Shown here: positions 24,080 to 36,207 of the stretch, piece by piece
How positions within the stretch are numbered: position 1 is the stretch's first letter
Layout: the number at the start of each line of letters is the position of its first letter
DNA from: Inia geoffrensis
Taxonomy: Eukaryota; Chordata; Mammalia; Artiodactyla; Iniidae
DNA: 64,000 nucleotides
Assembly: GCA_036417435.1 (NCBI GenBank)
Contig: CM070899.1
Span: 105,211,329-105,275,328 of the forward strand
Reading direction: 5' to 3'
Position numbers and translations under genes: made by a program
Notes under the pieces: generated by a model
The model's input: the letters and a program-made list of their open reading frames with translations, nothing else
What the model was told of the DNA's origin: nothing
Database searches by the model: none

Positions 24080-24970
24080 AATATTCGTTACTCCCTTTTC
24101 AGTGTTCTCTTCCTAGCTATATCCTTCCTCCCTAGGTCATTCTAACCTTTCCATGGCTTCAGTTACCATCTATATCCTGATGTTTCATATCACTAGCCCA
24201 GAATTCTCTGAACTATAGACCTATATCTAGCTAACTACTGACTTATCTTCCCTTGGAAGTCTCAGATGCACCTCAAACTTAACATGTCTAAGATTAGATT
24301 CATAATTTCTGTATACCTTACAACTTAGCCCTCTTTCCTCTAGGAAAGGCACTACTATACATCCAGCTTTTCAAGACAAATCTATGAGTCAAACTATTTC
24401 TTTTTTTCTTTACCTCTCAAATTCTCATCCCAGTCTTAGCAATTTTATCTCCTATGTATCTCTCAAAATTTTCTTCTCTATCCCCAATCACCTCCATCTT
24501 CTTCCAAGCTCCAATCATGTCTTATTTGAACTAGAGCAAAATCTTCCAATGGACTTCTAGCATTCGCTCTGACCCTCTCCATCTTATCCTTCATGTAGCA
24601 GCCAGAGTGATCTTTTCAACACACAAACATGAGCATGTCTCTGTTTTGCATAAAACCTGTTAATAGATTCCCATTTCTCTTAGGATAAAACCCCAAACCC
24701 TTAACGTGGCTTCTACAGTCCCACATGGGCTGTCTACTTTTCTAGGTTCATCCAGCACACATGATCTGATAGAAACCTTATTTCCTTCTTTCATGGCACT
24801 TATTGCAGTTTGTAATTTTACATCCTTGAGTGTGACTACTTATGATTTATCTTTTTCTCCTAAACTAAACTGAAAACTCCATGAGAACAGAGACGGTGTA
24901 GTCCAAGTGTCTGGAGCTCGTGAATTTGTTGCATGAATTGATAAATGAACAAATGCACAAATAAAAGAAT
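24080..24970 (+). mobile_element. L2-like LINE fragment
   Basis: Motifs in order: CTCAAACTTAACATGTCTAA, then GCAGCCAGAGTGATCTTTTC, GGATAAAACCCCAAACCC, and the 3' end AAAACTCCATGAGAACAGAG then ATTGATAAATGAACAAATG. Heavily decayed. Confidence 0.55.
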
Positions 24971-25274
24971 ACGTGAGGGAATAAAAATAACTATTGTACC
25001 TAGGCATTGAGGTCTTCCTCAGTGTGTCTTCCATGCTGAGTACTGGTGCTTAGGAGTGACTACAGATTTTATTATGTGTCTTAATTCCTTTCCATGGACC
25101 ACAAGAGAATTATACTGATTATCTCTGTCAGAAAACAACTGCCAATTAAAATTGACTTTTATAGGCTATTGTAGCCTGAGGAGAATTCAGAAGTGTGTTT
25201 TATATGAATGGCGTGGGGGAGATAGTCTATATCTTGACACATTTCATATTGTATACTACTCAGGGAAATGTTTT

Positions 25275-25434
25275 GGGGTTTTTTGTGTGTGAGGGTTTTG
25301 TTTTTGTTGCTGTTGTTTTGTTTTGGCTGTGCTGCGCATGGCTCGCGGGATATTACTTCCCCAACCAGGGACTGAACGTGGACCCATGGGAGTGGAAGCG
25401 ATGAGTCCTAACCACTGGACCACAAGGGAATTCC
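25275..25434 (-). mobile_element. Short tRNA-SINE (CHR-related)
   Basis: TTTTGGCTGTGCTGCGCATG to CCACAAGGGAATTCC on the + strand, flanked by CAGGGAAATGTTTT (25261-25274) and CAGGGACATTTTTT (25435-25448). Confidence 0.85.
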
Positions 25435-28423
25435 CAGGGACATTTTTTTTTTTTTTGAATTCTACTTTTTAAACTAAAACATTTGGGCTAGAAATAAATA
25501 GGCACTGGGCATAGCCCCATGAAAAATAAATTTAACCACTTTGATTGAATCAACCGTTTGATTTAATAAAATAAAAAAACAGTCTAAAGTTTGTTTGACT
25601 GTATTCTTTGGTCAGATGGGCTGTACATGCAAACAGAGGCAGATCTGTTTGTGATCTGATCATTAACTTGAGCAACTTATGTTTAAATTGTTCAACATTT
25701 TATTAACGTGCAAATAGGTTCAGAACTACCAAGTGCTAGTTTTGATGGTTCCAGGTTTACCCTAGGGGTCATTTTAAGTCTACTTGAGTATACAGAAAAG
25801 ATTCTTGGGGAGAATGGTATGAGTGAATTGCTGATTTTCTCTCATACCCTGGTAATCCTGGAACCAGAAGGTTTGGGACCACTCAGGTGACTAGAACCTC
25901 AGAGGTATGCAGACTTACATCCCAGAAGGGAGGGCAAGGGGCCTAACTTCTGCAGGGTGCTTTTATACCTTTAGGAAACCTCTAAATGGGCCTGTGCTAC
26001 AGGACCCACCAATTATCCTTCTCAGTGTTTTCTACAGTATGTATGATTCAGGATTTTTGTAAGTTTCTTTTAGGAAATAGTGATTTGTGGCTCCTGTGTG
26101 CACTCACCAAACAAATATTCATTGAGCAATTACTGTGTATCAGTCGATGAGCTAGACAGTAAGCTCTGTGCAGTTAGGGACCACATCTAAACTCTTTATC
26201 ACTCTATTTCCAGTCCTTGTCCATATTAAGACTTTAATACAAATATATTGAATAAATGAAGGTCAAGTGCCATATTAGATGCCTGGAGATTCAAATGTAA
26301 CTGAGCAGATGACAACTTTGAACAAGGCCCTTTTGCATCCAGTTAGAGTTGTAAATCCTTTAAAAACCTATAAATATTGAACTCATGTTTGGTTTCCCTC
26401 TGAGGTCTGTATAGGAGGGTGAAACACCCCTTCACGAGCAGTAGGGAAGCCATTCTGAGTGATTCTGTCATTGTAGAGGAGCAGGGGAAATCACTGGAAG
26501 GCAAGGAGCATTGCCCAACTGCTCAACTATCAACCCCATCTAGTGAAGCTCTGCTAGGGGAGCCTGAAGTTCCTGGCTCAAGAGAATAGAGCATTGCAGA
26601 GGAGGAAGCTATTTCTTCAGACTGTTGCTAATTTTCTTCCTGTTGTGAAGTAAATGAACTGAAAAACAGTCATCTCATTTATTTTCCAACTTCAGCAGGC
26701 AACCACTATTCTTCCTTTTTCAGATCATGAGGGATAAGTGGGAAGGGAAATAAATGCTTCCACCTCTGCCTAGACCCAGGGAAGTGTCTGCTCCACATAT
26801 TCCCGAGAGTCTGACTTGCAACCCACAAATGGAAAAATCAGACCTAAGTGATAGTGAGTCTCTGCTCCTGAAAAACATGGGTGATGAGCCCAATTTTCAG
26901 TCAGCCAGGAGGGGAACTGATTTTACAGGGTTTTCTAAGGGACTTTTCTGCTCATTCGTCACGCTGGTACACAGGACTCAAAGGGCTCACAGCTCATGGG
27001 TTGGCCAGCAAATCAGCAGTCATATACTGTCAGAGAACTTCCAGCCCTCTGTGTATACTCACCCTGCTCATTTTCCTAAGTTTCTTTCCAAACAACAAGA
27101 AGAGGATATTCTGCCTGAGGCTGCACATACTTCCAGCTTCATAGAGTCTAGAAAAAGTCTATGAATCCCCAGGAGCTATGGAAGAAAAGGAGAGAATCAG
27201 AATAGAAATATGTACTAGGTTCTTCTTTCTTTGAGTGAATAAGATCAGAATTATTAGGGTAAGATTTGGCTAGGGATGCAACATCTATTTTCTCTAGAAG
27301 ATAATTGTAGTTCCTTTATTTCAGGTACAAATCTATGGTTCATAAAACTACGTTAACTTTCATACGATACTTTGCAATTTAAAAGGTGCTTTTACATCTT
27401 ATTCCATTTGATCCTCACAATCCCATGAAATAGATACTCTTATTAACTTCCTTTACAGTGGTCCAAGTTTATATAGATAACAAGAGGGATCACTGGAGCT
27501 AAATTTCTGATCTTTCCAAGCTGCCTAGAAGTGACGGGTTAAGTGCCTTGTAAACTTGCATATATGAATATACTGCTCCATGTGGTATATATTGGAAAAG
27601 ACCAATTAATTCCTGGGAGTGCTCTGTGGGCATAGTGCAAAGCTTCCTTGCCACCAACCCTACTGTATCCTTCCTTTCCCTCAGGAAGGGCCCTTGCTTT
27701 AGTCTGGAGTAGTGCTGCCAAATGTATTCCCAGGAAAGCCAAGGATACATATCTGCGAGCTTCTCTGCTGAGATTTACATAGATTTACATATTGCTTTGT
27801 GCAAACCTGTGATCACATTTTAAAAACTTAAATTCCAGGGACATAAAATAAGTTCCCCATTCTCTGGAGAAAGAGGCTTGTCTTAAGCTGCCTTACATAA
27901 AGGTGCCCTGACACATACTCACAAGTAAACAGTTATTCCAGGTAAGTCATAAAATCTTCAGTACATACTCTCTGATTCTGGGTGTAAGGCAGGTTTCCCT
28001 ACCCTTAGCCCAGGAATTTGCCTGCAAAGGGAGTACATGTGCAGGTAATACCAATCTACTCTTGTGGGGAAATGGAATATCAAATTATATAATACATAGA
28101 AGGGTGCTTTGAACAATACTGCATACTATCTAACAGTATTTTACTTTTTGTGTTATTAGTGCTAAAAACGGAGAGGCCTTTTGTGTTATTTTCAGATCTT
28201 CCTCTTATAATCACATAAGAAGCTTTCAGAATTTCCATTATCATCCCAGGTTCTTAACTTGAAGTCAAATTTTATTTTAAACCAAGAGTTTACATGGACT
28301 AAGCACCACCTTAAACATATTCCAAACATATTTGAATGTACAAGATATAGATTATAAATCTAATGTAATCCAAGAAATAGGTCTGTGACCACCACAACGT
28401 GAAGTTGTGATTGCTCTGTCTAG

Positions 28424-28566
28424 ATGATCCAGATGGCCTTCATCAACTAGATGGAACTTCTTTAACTGCTGAAGACATTGTCCAGAAAATTGCTACCAGG
28501 ATTTATGAGGAAAATGACAGAGGAGTATTTGACAAGATCGTTTCTAAACTGCTGAATCTTGGCCTA
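28424..28566 (+). CDS. SCG3: SCG3 coding exon 5
   Basis: Residues 136-183: begins [11 protein letters not shown], then an amphipathic helical stretch ([16 protein letters not shown]) and [11 protein letters not shown]. The acceptor is CTGTCTAG and the donor is GTAAGT at 28567. It ends on a codon boundary. The 8.2-kb intron that follows carries the full-length antisense L1. Confidence 0.95.
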
Positions 28567-29284
28567 GTAAGTCATATGCATGAGAATAAACCAAATCTTA
28601 GGTTGGAATATGCTAAGAAGCCAAGCCACTTCATTCAAAGAGCCAAATGTTTATAACGCGTCTACTTTATACCAGTCACCATGGGTCTCGAGGACAAGTA
28701 AGACGCCATTCTTTCCCTCTAGGAATTTATGGTTTATCAGAGGCACTAGACAAGTACACAAGTGCTCATGATGCAAGGTGCATAAGAACCATCTGAGTGG
28801 TTCAGTGTGCCAGAGGGTGGATTATATCCAGTTATGCAATAAGGAAAAGCTTCAGAGGAGGAGGTGTTTGAAGTGAGCTTAGAAGGATGGTTAGGATTTT
28901 TTTTTTTTTTTTTTTTTTTTTAACATCTTTATTGGGTTAAAATTGCTCTACAATAGTGTGTCAGTTTCTACTTTATAACAAAGTGAATCAGTTATATATA
29001 TACAGACGTTCACATATTTCTTCCCTCTTGCGTCTCCCTCCTTCCTTCTCTCCCTATCCCACCCCTCCAGGCAGTCACAAAGCATCGAGCTGATATCCCT
29101 GTGCCAAGCGGCTGCTTCCCATTAGCTATTTACCTTACGTTTGTTAGTATATATATGTCCATGCCCCTCCCTCGCCCTCCCATAGCTCACCCCTCCCCCT
29201 CCCCATATCCTCAAGTCCGTTCTCCAGTAGGTCTGTGTCTTTATTCCTGTCTTACCCCTAGGTTCTTCATAACATTTTTTTTTC

Positions 29285-32200
29285 TTAAATTCCATATATA
29301 TGTGTTAGCATACGGTATTTGTCTTTCTCTTTCTGACTTACTTCACTCTGTATGACAGACTCGAGGTCTATCCACCTCATTACAAATAGCTCAATTTCGT
29401 TTCTTTTTAACGCTGAGTAATATTCCATTGTGTATATGTGCCACATCTTCTTTATCCATTCATCTGACGATGGGCACTTAGGTTGTTTCCATCTCCGGGC
29501 TATTGTAAATAGAGCTGCGATGAACATTTTGGTACACGCCTCTTTTTCAATTTTGGTTTTCTCAGGGTATATGCCCAGTAGTGGGATTGCTGGGTCATAT
29601 GGTAGTTCTATTTTTAGTTTTTTAAGGAACCTCCATACTGTTCTCCATAGTGGCTGAACCAATTCACATTCCCACCAGCAGTGCAAGAGGGTTCCCTTTT
29701 GTCCACACCCTCTCCAGCATTTATTATTTCTAGATTTTTTGATGATGGCCATTGTAACTGGTGTGAGATGATATCTCATTGTAGTTTTGATTTGCATTTC
29801 TCTAATGATTAATGATGTTGAGCATTCTTTCATGTGTTTGTTGGCAGTCTGCATATCTTCTTTGGAGAAATGTCTATTTAGGTCTTCTGCCCATTTTTGG
29901 ATTGGGTTGTTTGTTTTTCTGTTATTGAGCTGCATAAGCTGCTTGTAAATTTTGGAGATTAATCCTTTGTCGGTTGCTTCATTTGCAAATATTTTCTCCC
30001 ATTCTGAGGGTTGTCTTTTGGTCTTGTTTATGGTTTCCTTTGCTGTGCAAAAGCTTTGAAGTTTCATTAGGTCCCATTTGTTTATTTTTGTTTTTATTTC
30101 CATTGCTCTAGGAGGTGGGTCAAAAAGGATCTTGCTGTGATTTATGTCATAGAGTGTTCTGCCTATGTTTTCCTCTAAAAGTTTGATAGTTTCTGGCCTT
30201 ACATTTAGGTCTTTAATCCATTTTGAGCTTATTTTTGTGTATGGTGTTAGGGAGTGATCTAAGCTCATACTTTTACATGTAGCTGTCCAGTTTTCCCAGC
30301 ACCACTTATTGAAGAGGCTGTCCTTTCTCCACTGTATATTCCTGCCACCATTATCAAAGATAAGGTGTCCATATGTGCGTGGGTTTATCTCTGGGCTTTC
30401 TATTCTGTTCCATTGATCTATCGTTCTGTTTTTGTGCCAGTACCATACTGTCTTGATTACTGTAGCTTTGTAGTATAGTCTGAAGTCAGGGAGCCTGATT
30501 CCTCCAGCTCCGTTTTTCGCTCTCAAGATTGCTTTAGCTATTCGGGGTCTTTTGTGTTTCCATACAAATTGTGAAATTTTTTGTTCTAGTTCTGTGAAAA
30601 ATGCCAGTGTCAGTTTGATAGGGATTGCATTGAATCTATAGATTGCTTTGGGTAGTAGAGTCATTTTCACAATGTTGATTCTTCCAATCCAAGAACATGG
30701 TATATCCCTCCATCTATTTGTATCGTCTTTAATTTCTTTCATCAGTGTCTTATAATTTTCTGCATACAGGTCTTTTGTCTCCCTAGGTAGGTTTATTCCT
30801 AGGTATTTTATTCTTTTTGTTGCAATGGTAAATGGCAGTGTTTTCTTGATTTCACTTTCAGATTTTTCATCAGTAGTATAGAGGAATGCCAGAGATTTCT
30901 GTGCATTAATTTTGTATCCTGCTACTTTACCAAATTCATTGATTATCTCTAGTAATTTTCTGGTAGCATCTTTAGGATTCTCTATGTATAGTATCATGTC
31001 ATCTGCAAACAGTGACAGCTTTACTTCTTCTTTTCCGATTTGGATTCCTTTTATTTCCTTTTCTTCTCTGATTGCTGTGGCTAAAACTTCCAAAACTATG
31101 TTGAATAAGAGTGGTGAGAGTGGGCAACCTTGTCTTGTTCCTGATCTTAGTGGAAATGCTTTCAGTTTTTCACCATTGAGGATGATGTTGGCTGTGGGTT
31201 TGTCATATATGGCCTTTATTATGTTGAGGAAAGGTCCCTCTATGCCTACTTTCTGTAGGGTTTTTATCATAAATGGGTGTTGAATTTTGTCAAAAGCTTT
31301 CTCTGCATCTATTGAGATGATCATATGGTTTTTCTCCTTCAATTTGTTAATATGGTTTATCACATTGATAGATTTGCGTATATTGAAGAATCCTTGCATT
31401 CCCGGAATAAACCCCACTTGATCATGGTGTATGATCCTTTTGATGTGCTGTTGGATTCTGTTTGCTAGTATTTTGTTGAGGAGTTTTGCATCTATGTTCA
31501 TCAGTGATATTGGCCTGTAGTTTTCTTTCTTTGTGACATCCTTGTCTGGTTTTGGTATCAAGGTGATGGTGGCCTCGTAGAAGGAATTGGGGAGTGTTCC
31601 TCCCTCTGCTATGTTTTGGAAGAGTTTGAGAAGGATAGGTGTTAGCTCTTCTCTAAATGCTTGATAGAATTCAGCTGTGAAGCCATCTGGTCCTGGGCTT
31701 TTGTTTGTTGGAAGATTTTTAATCACAGTTTCAATTTCAGTGTTTGTGATTGGTCTGTTCATATTTTCTATTTCTTCCTGATTCAGTCTTGGTAGTTTGT
31801 GCATTTCTAAGAATTTGTCCATTTCTTCCAGATTGTCCATTTTATTGGCATAGAGTTGCTTGTAGTAATCTCTCATGATCATTTTTATTTCTGCAGTGTC
31901 AGTTGTTACTTCTCCTTTTTCATTTCTAATTCTATTGATTTGAGTCTTCTCCCTTTTTTTCTTGATGAGTCTGGCTAATGGTTTATCTATTTTGTTTATC
32001 TTCTCAAACAACCAACTTTTAGTTTTATTGATCTTTGCTATTGTTTCCTTCATTTCTTTTTCATTTATTTCTGATCTGATTTTTATAATTTCTTTCCTTC
32101 TACTAAATTTGGGGTTTTTTTGTTCTTCTTTCTCTAATTGCTTTAGGTGTAAGGTTAGGTTGTTTATTCGAGATGTTTCCTGCTTCTTAAGGTGGGCTTG

Positions 32201-33103
32201 TATTGCTATAAACTTCCCTCTTAGAACTGCTTTTGCAGCATCCCATAGGTTTTGGGTCGTTGTGTCTCCATTGTCATTTGTTTCTAGGTATTTTTTAATT
32301 TCCTCTTTGATTTCATCAGTGATCACTTCATTATTGAGTAATGTATTGTTTAGCCTCCATGTGTTTGTATTTTTTACAGATCTTTTCCTGTAATTGATAT
32401 CTAGTCTCATGGCGTTGTGGTCGGAAAAGATACTTGATACAATTTCAATTTTCTTAAATTTACCAAGGCTTGATTTGTGACCCAAGATATGATCTATCCT
32501 GGAGAATGTTCCATGAGCACTTGAGAAAAATGTGTATTCTGTTGTTTTTGGATGGAGTGTCCTATAGATATCAATTAAGTCCATCTTGTTTAGTGTATCA
32601 TTTAAAGCTTGTGTTTCCTTATTTATTTTCATTTTGGATGATCTGTCCATTGGTGAAAGTGGGGTGTTGAAGTCCCCTACTATGAGTGTATTACTGTCGA
32701 TTTCCCCTTTTATGGCTGTTAGTTTTTGCCTTATGTATTGAGGTGCTCCTGTGTTAGGTGCATAAATATTTACAATTGTTATATCTTCTTCTTGGATCGA
32801 TCCCTTAATCATTATGTAGTGTCCTTCTTTGTCTCTTGTAATGGTCTTTATTTTAAAGTCTATTTTGTCTGATATGAGAATTGCTACTCCAGCTTTCTTT
32901 TGACTTCCATTTGCATGGAATATCTTTTTCCATCCCCTTACTTTCAGTCTGTAGGTGTCTCTAGGTCTGAAGTGGGTCTCTTGTAGACAGCATATATATG
33001 GGTCTTGTTTTTGTATCCATTCAGCCAATCTGTGTCTTTTGGTGGGAGCATTTAGTCCATTTACATTTAAGGTAATTATCGATATGCATGTTCCTATTCC
33101 CAT
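29285..33103 (-). CDS. L1 ORF2 protein: endonuclease-reverse transcriptase, 1272 aa
   Basis: Full-length for mammalian ORF2 (about 1275). The N-terminal APE-like endonuclease is at about residues 1-240 with N13, E42 (QETH), D144/N146 (GDFN), D204 and D228/H229 (SDHN) all in place. The reverse transcriptase core includes SIDAEKAFD near 597-605, [10 protein letters not shown] at 655-664 and the catalytic FADD at 699-702. The C-terminal zinc-knuckle-like motif has C1129, C1133, H1141 and C1146. These are the residues needed for target-primed reverse transcription. No frameshift or stop interrupts it. It is translated from the L1 RNA after ORF1 and acts in cis in the ORF1p-RNA particle. Activity is inferred, not shown. 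Confidence 0.97.
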   Translation of the reverse strand: MGIGTCISIITLNVNGLNAPTKRHRLAEWIQKQDPYICCLQETHFRPRDTYRLKVRGWKKIFHANGSQKKAGVAILISDKIDFKIKTITRDKEGHYIMIKGSIQEEDITIVNIYAPNTGAPQYIRQKLTAIKGEIDSNTLIVGDFNTPLSPMDRSSKMKINKETQALNDTLNKMDLIDIYRTLHPKTTEYTFFSSAHGTFSRIDHILGHKSSLGKFKKIEIVSSIFSDHNAMRLDINYRKRSVKNTNTWRLNNTLLNNEVITDEIKEEIKKYLETNDNGDTTTQNLWDAAKAVLRGKFIAIQAHLKKQETSRINNLTLHLKQLEKEEQKNPKFSRRKEIIKIRSEINEKEMKETIAKINKTKSWLFEKINKIDKPLARLIKKKREKTQINRIRNEKGEVTTDTAEIKMIMRDYYKQLYANKMDNLEEMDKFLEMHKLPRLNQEEIENMNRPITNTEIETVIKNLPTNKSPGPDGFTAEFYQAFREELTPILLKLFQNIAEGGTLPNSFYEATITLIPKPDKDVTKKENYRPISLMNIDAKLLNKILANRIQQHIKRIIHHDQVGFIPGMQGFFNIRKSINVINHINKLKEKNHMIISIDAEKAFDKIQHPFMIKTLQKVGIEGPFLNIIKAIYDKPTANIILNGEKLKAFPLRSGTRQGCPLSPLLFNIVLEVLATAIREEKEIKGIQIGKEEVKLSLFADDMILYIENPKDATRKLLEIINEFGKVAGYKINAQKSLAFLYTTDEKSESEIKKTLPFTIATKRIKYLGINLPRETKDLYAENYKTLMKEIKDDTNRWRDIPCSWIGRINIVKMTLLPKAIYRFNAIPIKLTLAFFTELEQKISQFVWKHKRPRIAKAILRAKNGAGGIRLPDFRLYYKATVIKTVWYWHKNRTIDQWNRIESPEINPRTYGHLIFDNGGRNIQWRKDSLFNKWCWENWTATCKSMSLDHSLTPYTKISSKWIKDLNVRPETIKLLEENIGRTLYDINHSKILFDPPPRAMEIKTKINKWDLMKLQSFCTAKETINKTKRQPSEWEKIFANEATDKGLISKIYKQLMQLNNRKTNNPIQKWAEDLNRHFSKEDMQTANKHMKECSTSLIIREMQIKTTMRYHLTPVTMAIIKKSRNNKCWRGCGQKGTLLHCWWECELVQPLWRTVWRFLKKLKIELPYDPAIPLLGIYPEKTKIEKEACTKMFIAALFTIARRWKQPKCPSSDEWIKKMWHIYTMEYYSALKRNEIELFVMRWIDLESVIQSEVSQKEKDKYRMLTHIYGI

Positions 33104-33161
33104 TTTCTAAATTGTATTGGGTTCGTTGTTATAGGTCCTTTCCTCCTCTTGTGTTTCTTGT

Positions 33162-34100
33162 CTAGAGAAGTTCCTTCAGCAGTTGTTGTAAAGCTGGTTT
33201 GGTGGTGCTGAACTCTCTCAGCTTTTGCTTGTCTGTAAAGGTTTTAATTTCTCCATCAAATCTGAATGAGATCTTTGCTGGGTAGAGTAAACGTGGTTGC
33301 AGGCTTTTCTCCTTCATCACTTTCAGTATGTCCTGCCACTCCCTTCTGGCTTGCAGAGTTTCTGCTGAGAGATCAGCTGTTAGCCTTATGGGGATTCCCT
33401 TGTGTGTTATTTGTTTTTTTTCCCTTGCTGCTTTTAATACGCTTTCTTTGTATTTAATTTTTGAGAGTTTGATTAATATGTGTCTTGGTGTATTTCTCCT
33501 TGGGTTTATCCTGTATGGGACTCTCTCTGCTTCCTGGACTTGGTTAACTATTTCCTTTCCCATATTAGGGAAGTTTTCAACTATAATCTCTTCAAATATT
33601 TTCTCAGTCCCTTTCTTTTTCTCTTCATCCTCTGGAACCCCTATAATTCGAATGTTGGTGCGTTTAATGTTGTCCCAGAGGTCTCTGAGACTGTCCTCAG
33701 TTCTTTTCATTCTTTTTTCTTTATTCTGCTCTGCAGTAGTTATTTCCACTATTTTATCTTCCAGGTCACTTATCCGTTCTTCTGCCTCAGTTATTCTGCT
33801 ATTGATCCCATCTAGTGTATTTTTCATTTCAGTTATTGTGTTGTTCATCTCTGTTTGTTTGTTCTTTAGTTCTTCTAGATCTTTGTTAAACATTTCTTGC
33901 ATCTTCTCCATCCCTGCCTCCATTCTATTTCCGAGATTCTGGATCATCTTTACTATCATTATTCTGAATTCTTTTTCAGGTAGACTGCCTATTACTTCTT
34001 CATTTGTTAGGTCTGGTGCATTTTTATCTTGCTCCTTCATCTGCTGTGTGTTTTTCTGTCTTCTCATTTTGCTTATCTTACTGTGTTTGGGGTCTCCCAT
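33162..34100 (-). CDS. L1 ORF1 protein: RNA-binding coiled-coil chaperone, 312 aa
   Basis: Begins MGDPKHSKISKM. A coiled coil with heptads runs from about residue 50 to 130 (EELKNKQTEMNNTITEMKN region). An RRM-like domain begins near residue 145 with RIIGVPE at 151-157. The C-terminal domain carries TPRHILIKLS and the strongly conserved RLTADLSAETLQARREW (239-255), and the protein ends near LLKELL. ORF1p trimerises, coats L1 RNA and acts as a nucleic-acid chaperone. The ORF is complete and somewhat shorter than human ORF1p (338 aa), mainly in the N-terminal part. Confidence 0.96.
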   Translation of the reverse strand: MGDPKHSKISKMRRQKNTQQMKEQDKNAPDLTNEEVIGSLPEKEFRIMIVKMIQNLGNRMEAGMEKMQEMFNKDLEELKNKQTEMNNTITEMKNTLDGINSRITEAEERISDLEDKIVEITTAEQNKEKRMKRTEDSLRDLWDNIKRTNIRIIGVPEDEEKKKGTEKIFEEIIVENFPNMGKEIVNQVQEAERVPYRINPRRNTPRHILIKLSKIKYKESVLKAAREKKQITHKGIPIRLTADLSAETLQARREWQDILKVMKEKSLQPRLLYPAKISFRFDGEIKTFTDKQKLREFSTTKPALQQLLKELL

Positions 34101-34626
34101 TTTTTTTTTTTTAGCAGGCTGCAGGTTCGTAGTTCCCGTTGTTTTTGATGTCTGTCTCCAGTGGCTAAGGTTGGTCTAGTGGGTTGTGTATGCTTCCTGG
34201 TGGAGGGGTCTAGTGCTTGTGTTCTGGTGGATGAGGCTGGATCTTGTCTCTCTGGTGGGCAGGTCCACGTCTGGTGGTGTGTTTTGGCGTGTCTCTGGAC
34301 TTATTACGATTTTAGGCAGCCTCTCTGTTAATGGGTGGGGTAGTGTTTCTGTTTTGCTAGTTGTTTGCCATAGGCTGTCCAGCACTGTAGCTTGCTGGCC
34401 GTTGAGTGAAGCTGGGTGCTGGTGTTAAGGTGGAGATCCCTGGGAGATTTTCACCGTTTGATATTATGTGGTGCTGGGAAATCTCTTGTGGACCAGTGTC
34501 CTGATGTTGGCTCTCCCCCCTCAGAGGCAGAGTCCTGATTCCTGGCAGGAGCAGCAAGAACCTTTCATCCACACAGCTCAGATTAAAAGGGAGAGAAAGT
34601 AGAGAGAATTAGTAGAAATAGGAAGA

Positions 34627-34760
34627 TAGAAAGAAAGAAAGAAAGGAGGGAAGGAAGGAAGGAAGGGAGGAAGGAGGGAGGGAAGGAAGGAAGAAAGAAA
34701 GAAGAAGGAAAGAAGGCCAGAAGGAAGGAAAGGAGGGAGGAAGGAAGGAAGGAAAAAGGA
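34627..34760. repeat. GGAA/GAAA polypurine microsatellite inside L1 5'UTR
   Basis: About 130 bp made almost only of A and G on the + strand, with GGAA, GAAA and GGAG units. It lies next to the tandem duplication and probably expanded after or during L1 evolution. Confidence 0.85.
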
Positions 34761-34789
34761 CAGAAAGTAGATACAGTAAAATAGAATGA

Positions 34790-35290
34790 AGTAAAGTATA
34801 ATAAAGTTATTGAATTAAAACATAATTATTTAGGGGAAAAAAGAAAAAAAAAAAAAAAGAAAGAAAAAGGATGGATATAACCTTAGGACAAATGTTGAAA
34901 GCCACGCTATACAGACAAAATCCTACACTGAACCTTACACATACACCCTCACGAAAAGAGGTAAAGGGGAAAAAATCATAAATCTTTCTTTCAAAGACCA
35001 CCTCCTCTACTTGGGATGATTCGTTGTATAAAGGGGGGAAGGAAAGAAAGAAAGAGGGAAGGTAAAGTATAATAGAATTATTAAAATTAATTATTAAGAA
35101 AAAAAAGGAAAAAAAAAAAAACAATGGACGGATAGAACCCTAGGACAAATGGTGGAAACAAAGCTATACAGACAAGATCTCAAAGAGAAGCGTACACATA
35201 CACTTTCACAAAAAGAGGAAAAAGGGGAAAAAAATCATAAATCTTGCATATGAAGTCCACCACCTCAATTTGGGATGAGTCACTGTCTAT
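34790..35290 (-). repeat. Tandem duplication (about 271-bp period) in L1 5'UTR
   Basis: Two diverged units start with TAAAGTATAATA at 34792 and 35063. Both then contain GGATGGATA/GGACGGATA, GACAAATG, CTATACAGACAA, ACACATACAC, AAAAATCATAAATCTT and TTGGGATGA in the same order. A GA-rich tract precedes each unit. This resembles promoter monomers or duplicated modules of other mammalian L1s. Confidence 0.8.
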
Positions 35291-36197
35291 TCATGTATTC
35301 CACAGATGCAGGGTACATCAAGCTGACTGTGGAGCTTTAATCCGCTGCTCCTGAGGCTGCTGGGAGAGATTTCCCTTTCACTTCTTTGTTCTCACAGCTC
35401 CCAGGGGCTCAGCTTTGGATTTGGCCCCGCCTCTGCGTGTAGGTCGCTGGAGGGCGTCTGTTTTTCACTCAGACAGGATGGGGTTAAAGGAGCCTCTGAC
35501 TCGGGGGCTCTGGCGCACTCAGGCCGAGGGGAAAGAGGGGCACGGCGTGCGGGGCGGGCCTGCGGGCGCAGAGGCCGGCGTGACGCTGCACCAGCCTGAG
35601 GCCTGCCGTGTGTTAAAAGTCTCTTGCCTCTTCGGCAGCTCCAGACTTTCCCCCGGACTCCCTCCCGGCTAGCCGTGGTGCACTACCCCCTTCAGGCTAT
35701 GTTCAAGCCGCCAACCCCAGTCCTTTCCCTGCGCTCCGTCTGAAACCGAAACCCGAGCTTTAGCTCGCAGCCCCGCCCGCCCCGGCGGGTGAGCCGACAA
35801 GCCTCTCGGGCTGGTGAGTGCCGGTCGGCACCGATCCTCTCTGCGGGAGTCTCTCCGCTTTCCCCTCCGCACCCCTGTTGCTGTGCTCTCCTCTGCGGCT
35901 CCGAAGCTCCCTCCTCCGCTTCCCGCAGTCTCTGCCCGTGAAGGGGCTTCCTAGTGTGTGGAGACTTTTGCTCCTTCACAGCTCCCTCCCACTGGTGCAG
36001 GTCCCGTCCCTATTCTTTTGTCTCTGTTTTTTCTTTTTTTCTTTTGCCCTACCCAGGTACGTGGGGAGTTTCTTGCCTTTTAGGAGGTCTGAGGTCTTTT
36101 GCCAGCCTTCAGTAGGTGTTCTGTAAGAGTTGTTCCACGTGTAGATGTATTTCTGGTGTATCTGTGGGGAGGAAGGTGATCTCCGCGTCTTACTCTT

Positions 36198-36207
36198 CCG
36201 CCATCTT
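36198..36207 (-). promoter_or_regulatory. YY1-like site at +12/+21 of the L1
   Basis: The minus strand reads AAGATGGCGG, counted from the first base after the target-site duplication (36218). In human L1 a YY1 site sits at essentially the same offset and directs accurate transcription initiation. Sequence match only. Confidence 0.6.

Larger units (their letters stand above)
23714..28423 (+). other. SCG3 intron 4
   Basis: 4.7 kb. It holds an L2 relic (24080-24970), a short SINE (25275-25434), an ancient TTCATTGAGCAATTACTG-type relic (26108-26270) and apparently unique sequence at 26300-28400, which includes an unexplained 136-codon frame at 26754-27164. Confidence 0.8.

Noticed and set aside
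33328..34179. 283-codon plus-strand open frame
   Set aside because: Exactly antisense to L1 ORF1. Its hydrophobic composition is what the complement of a charged coiled coil gives.
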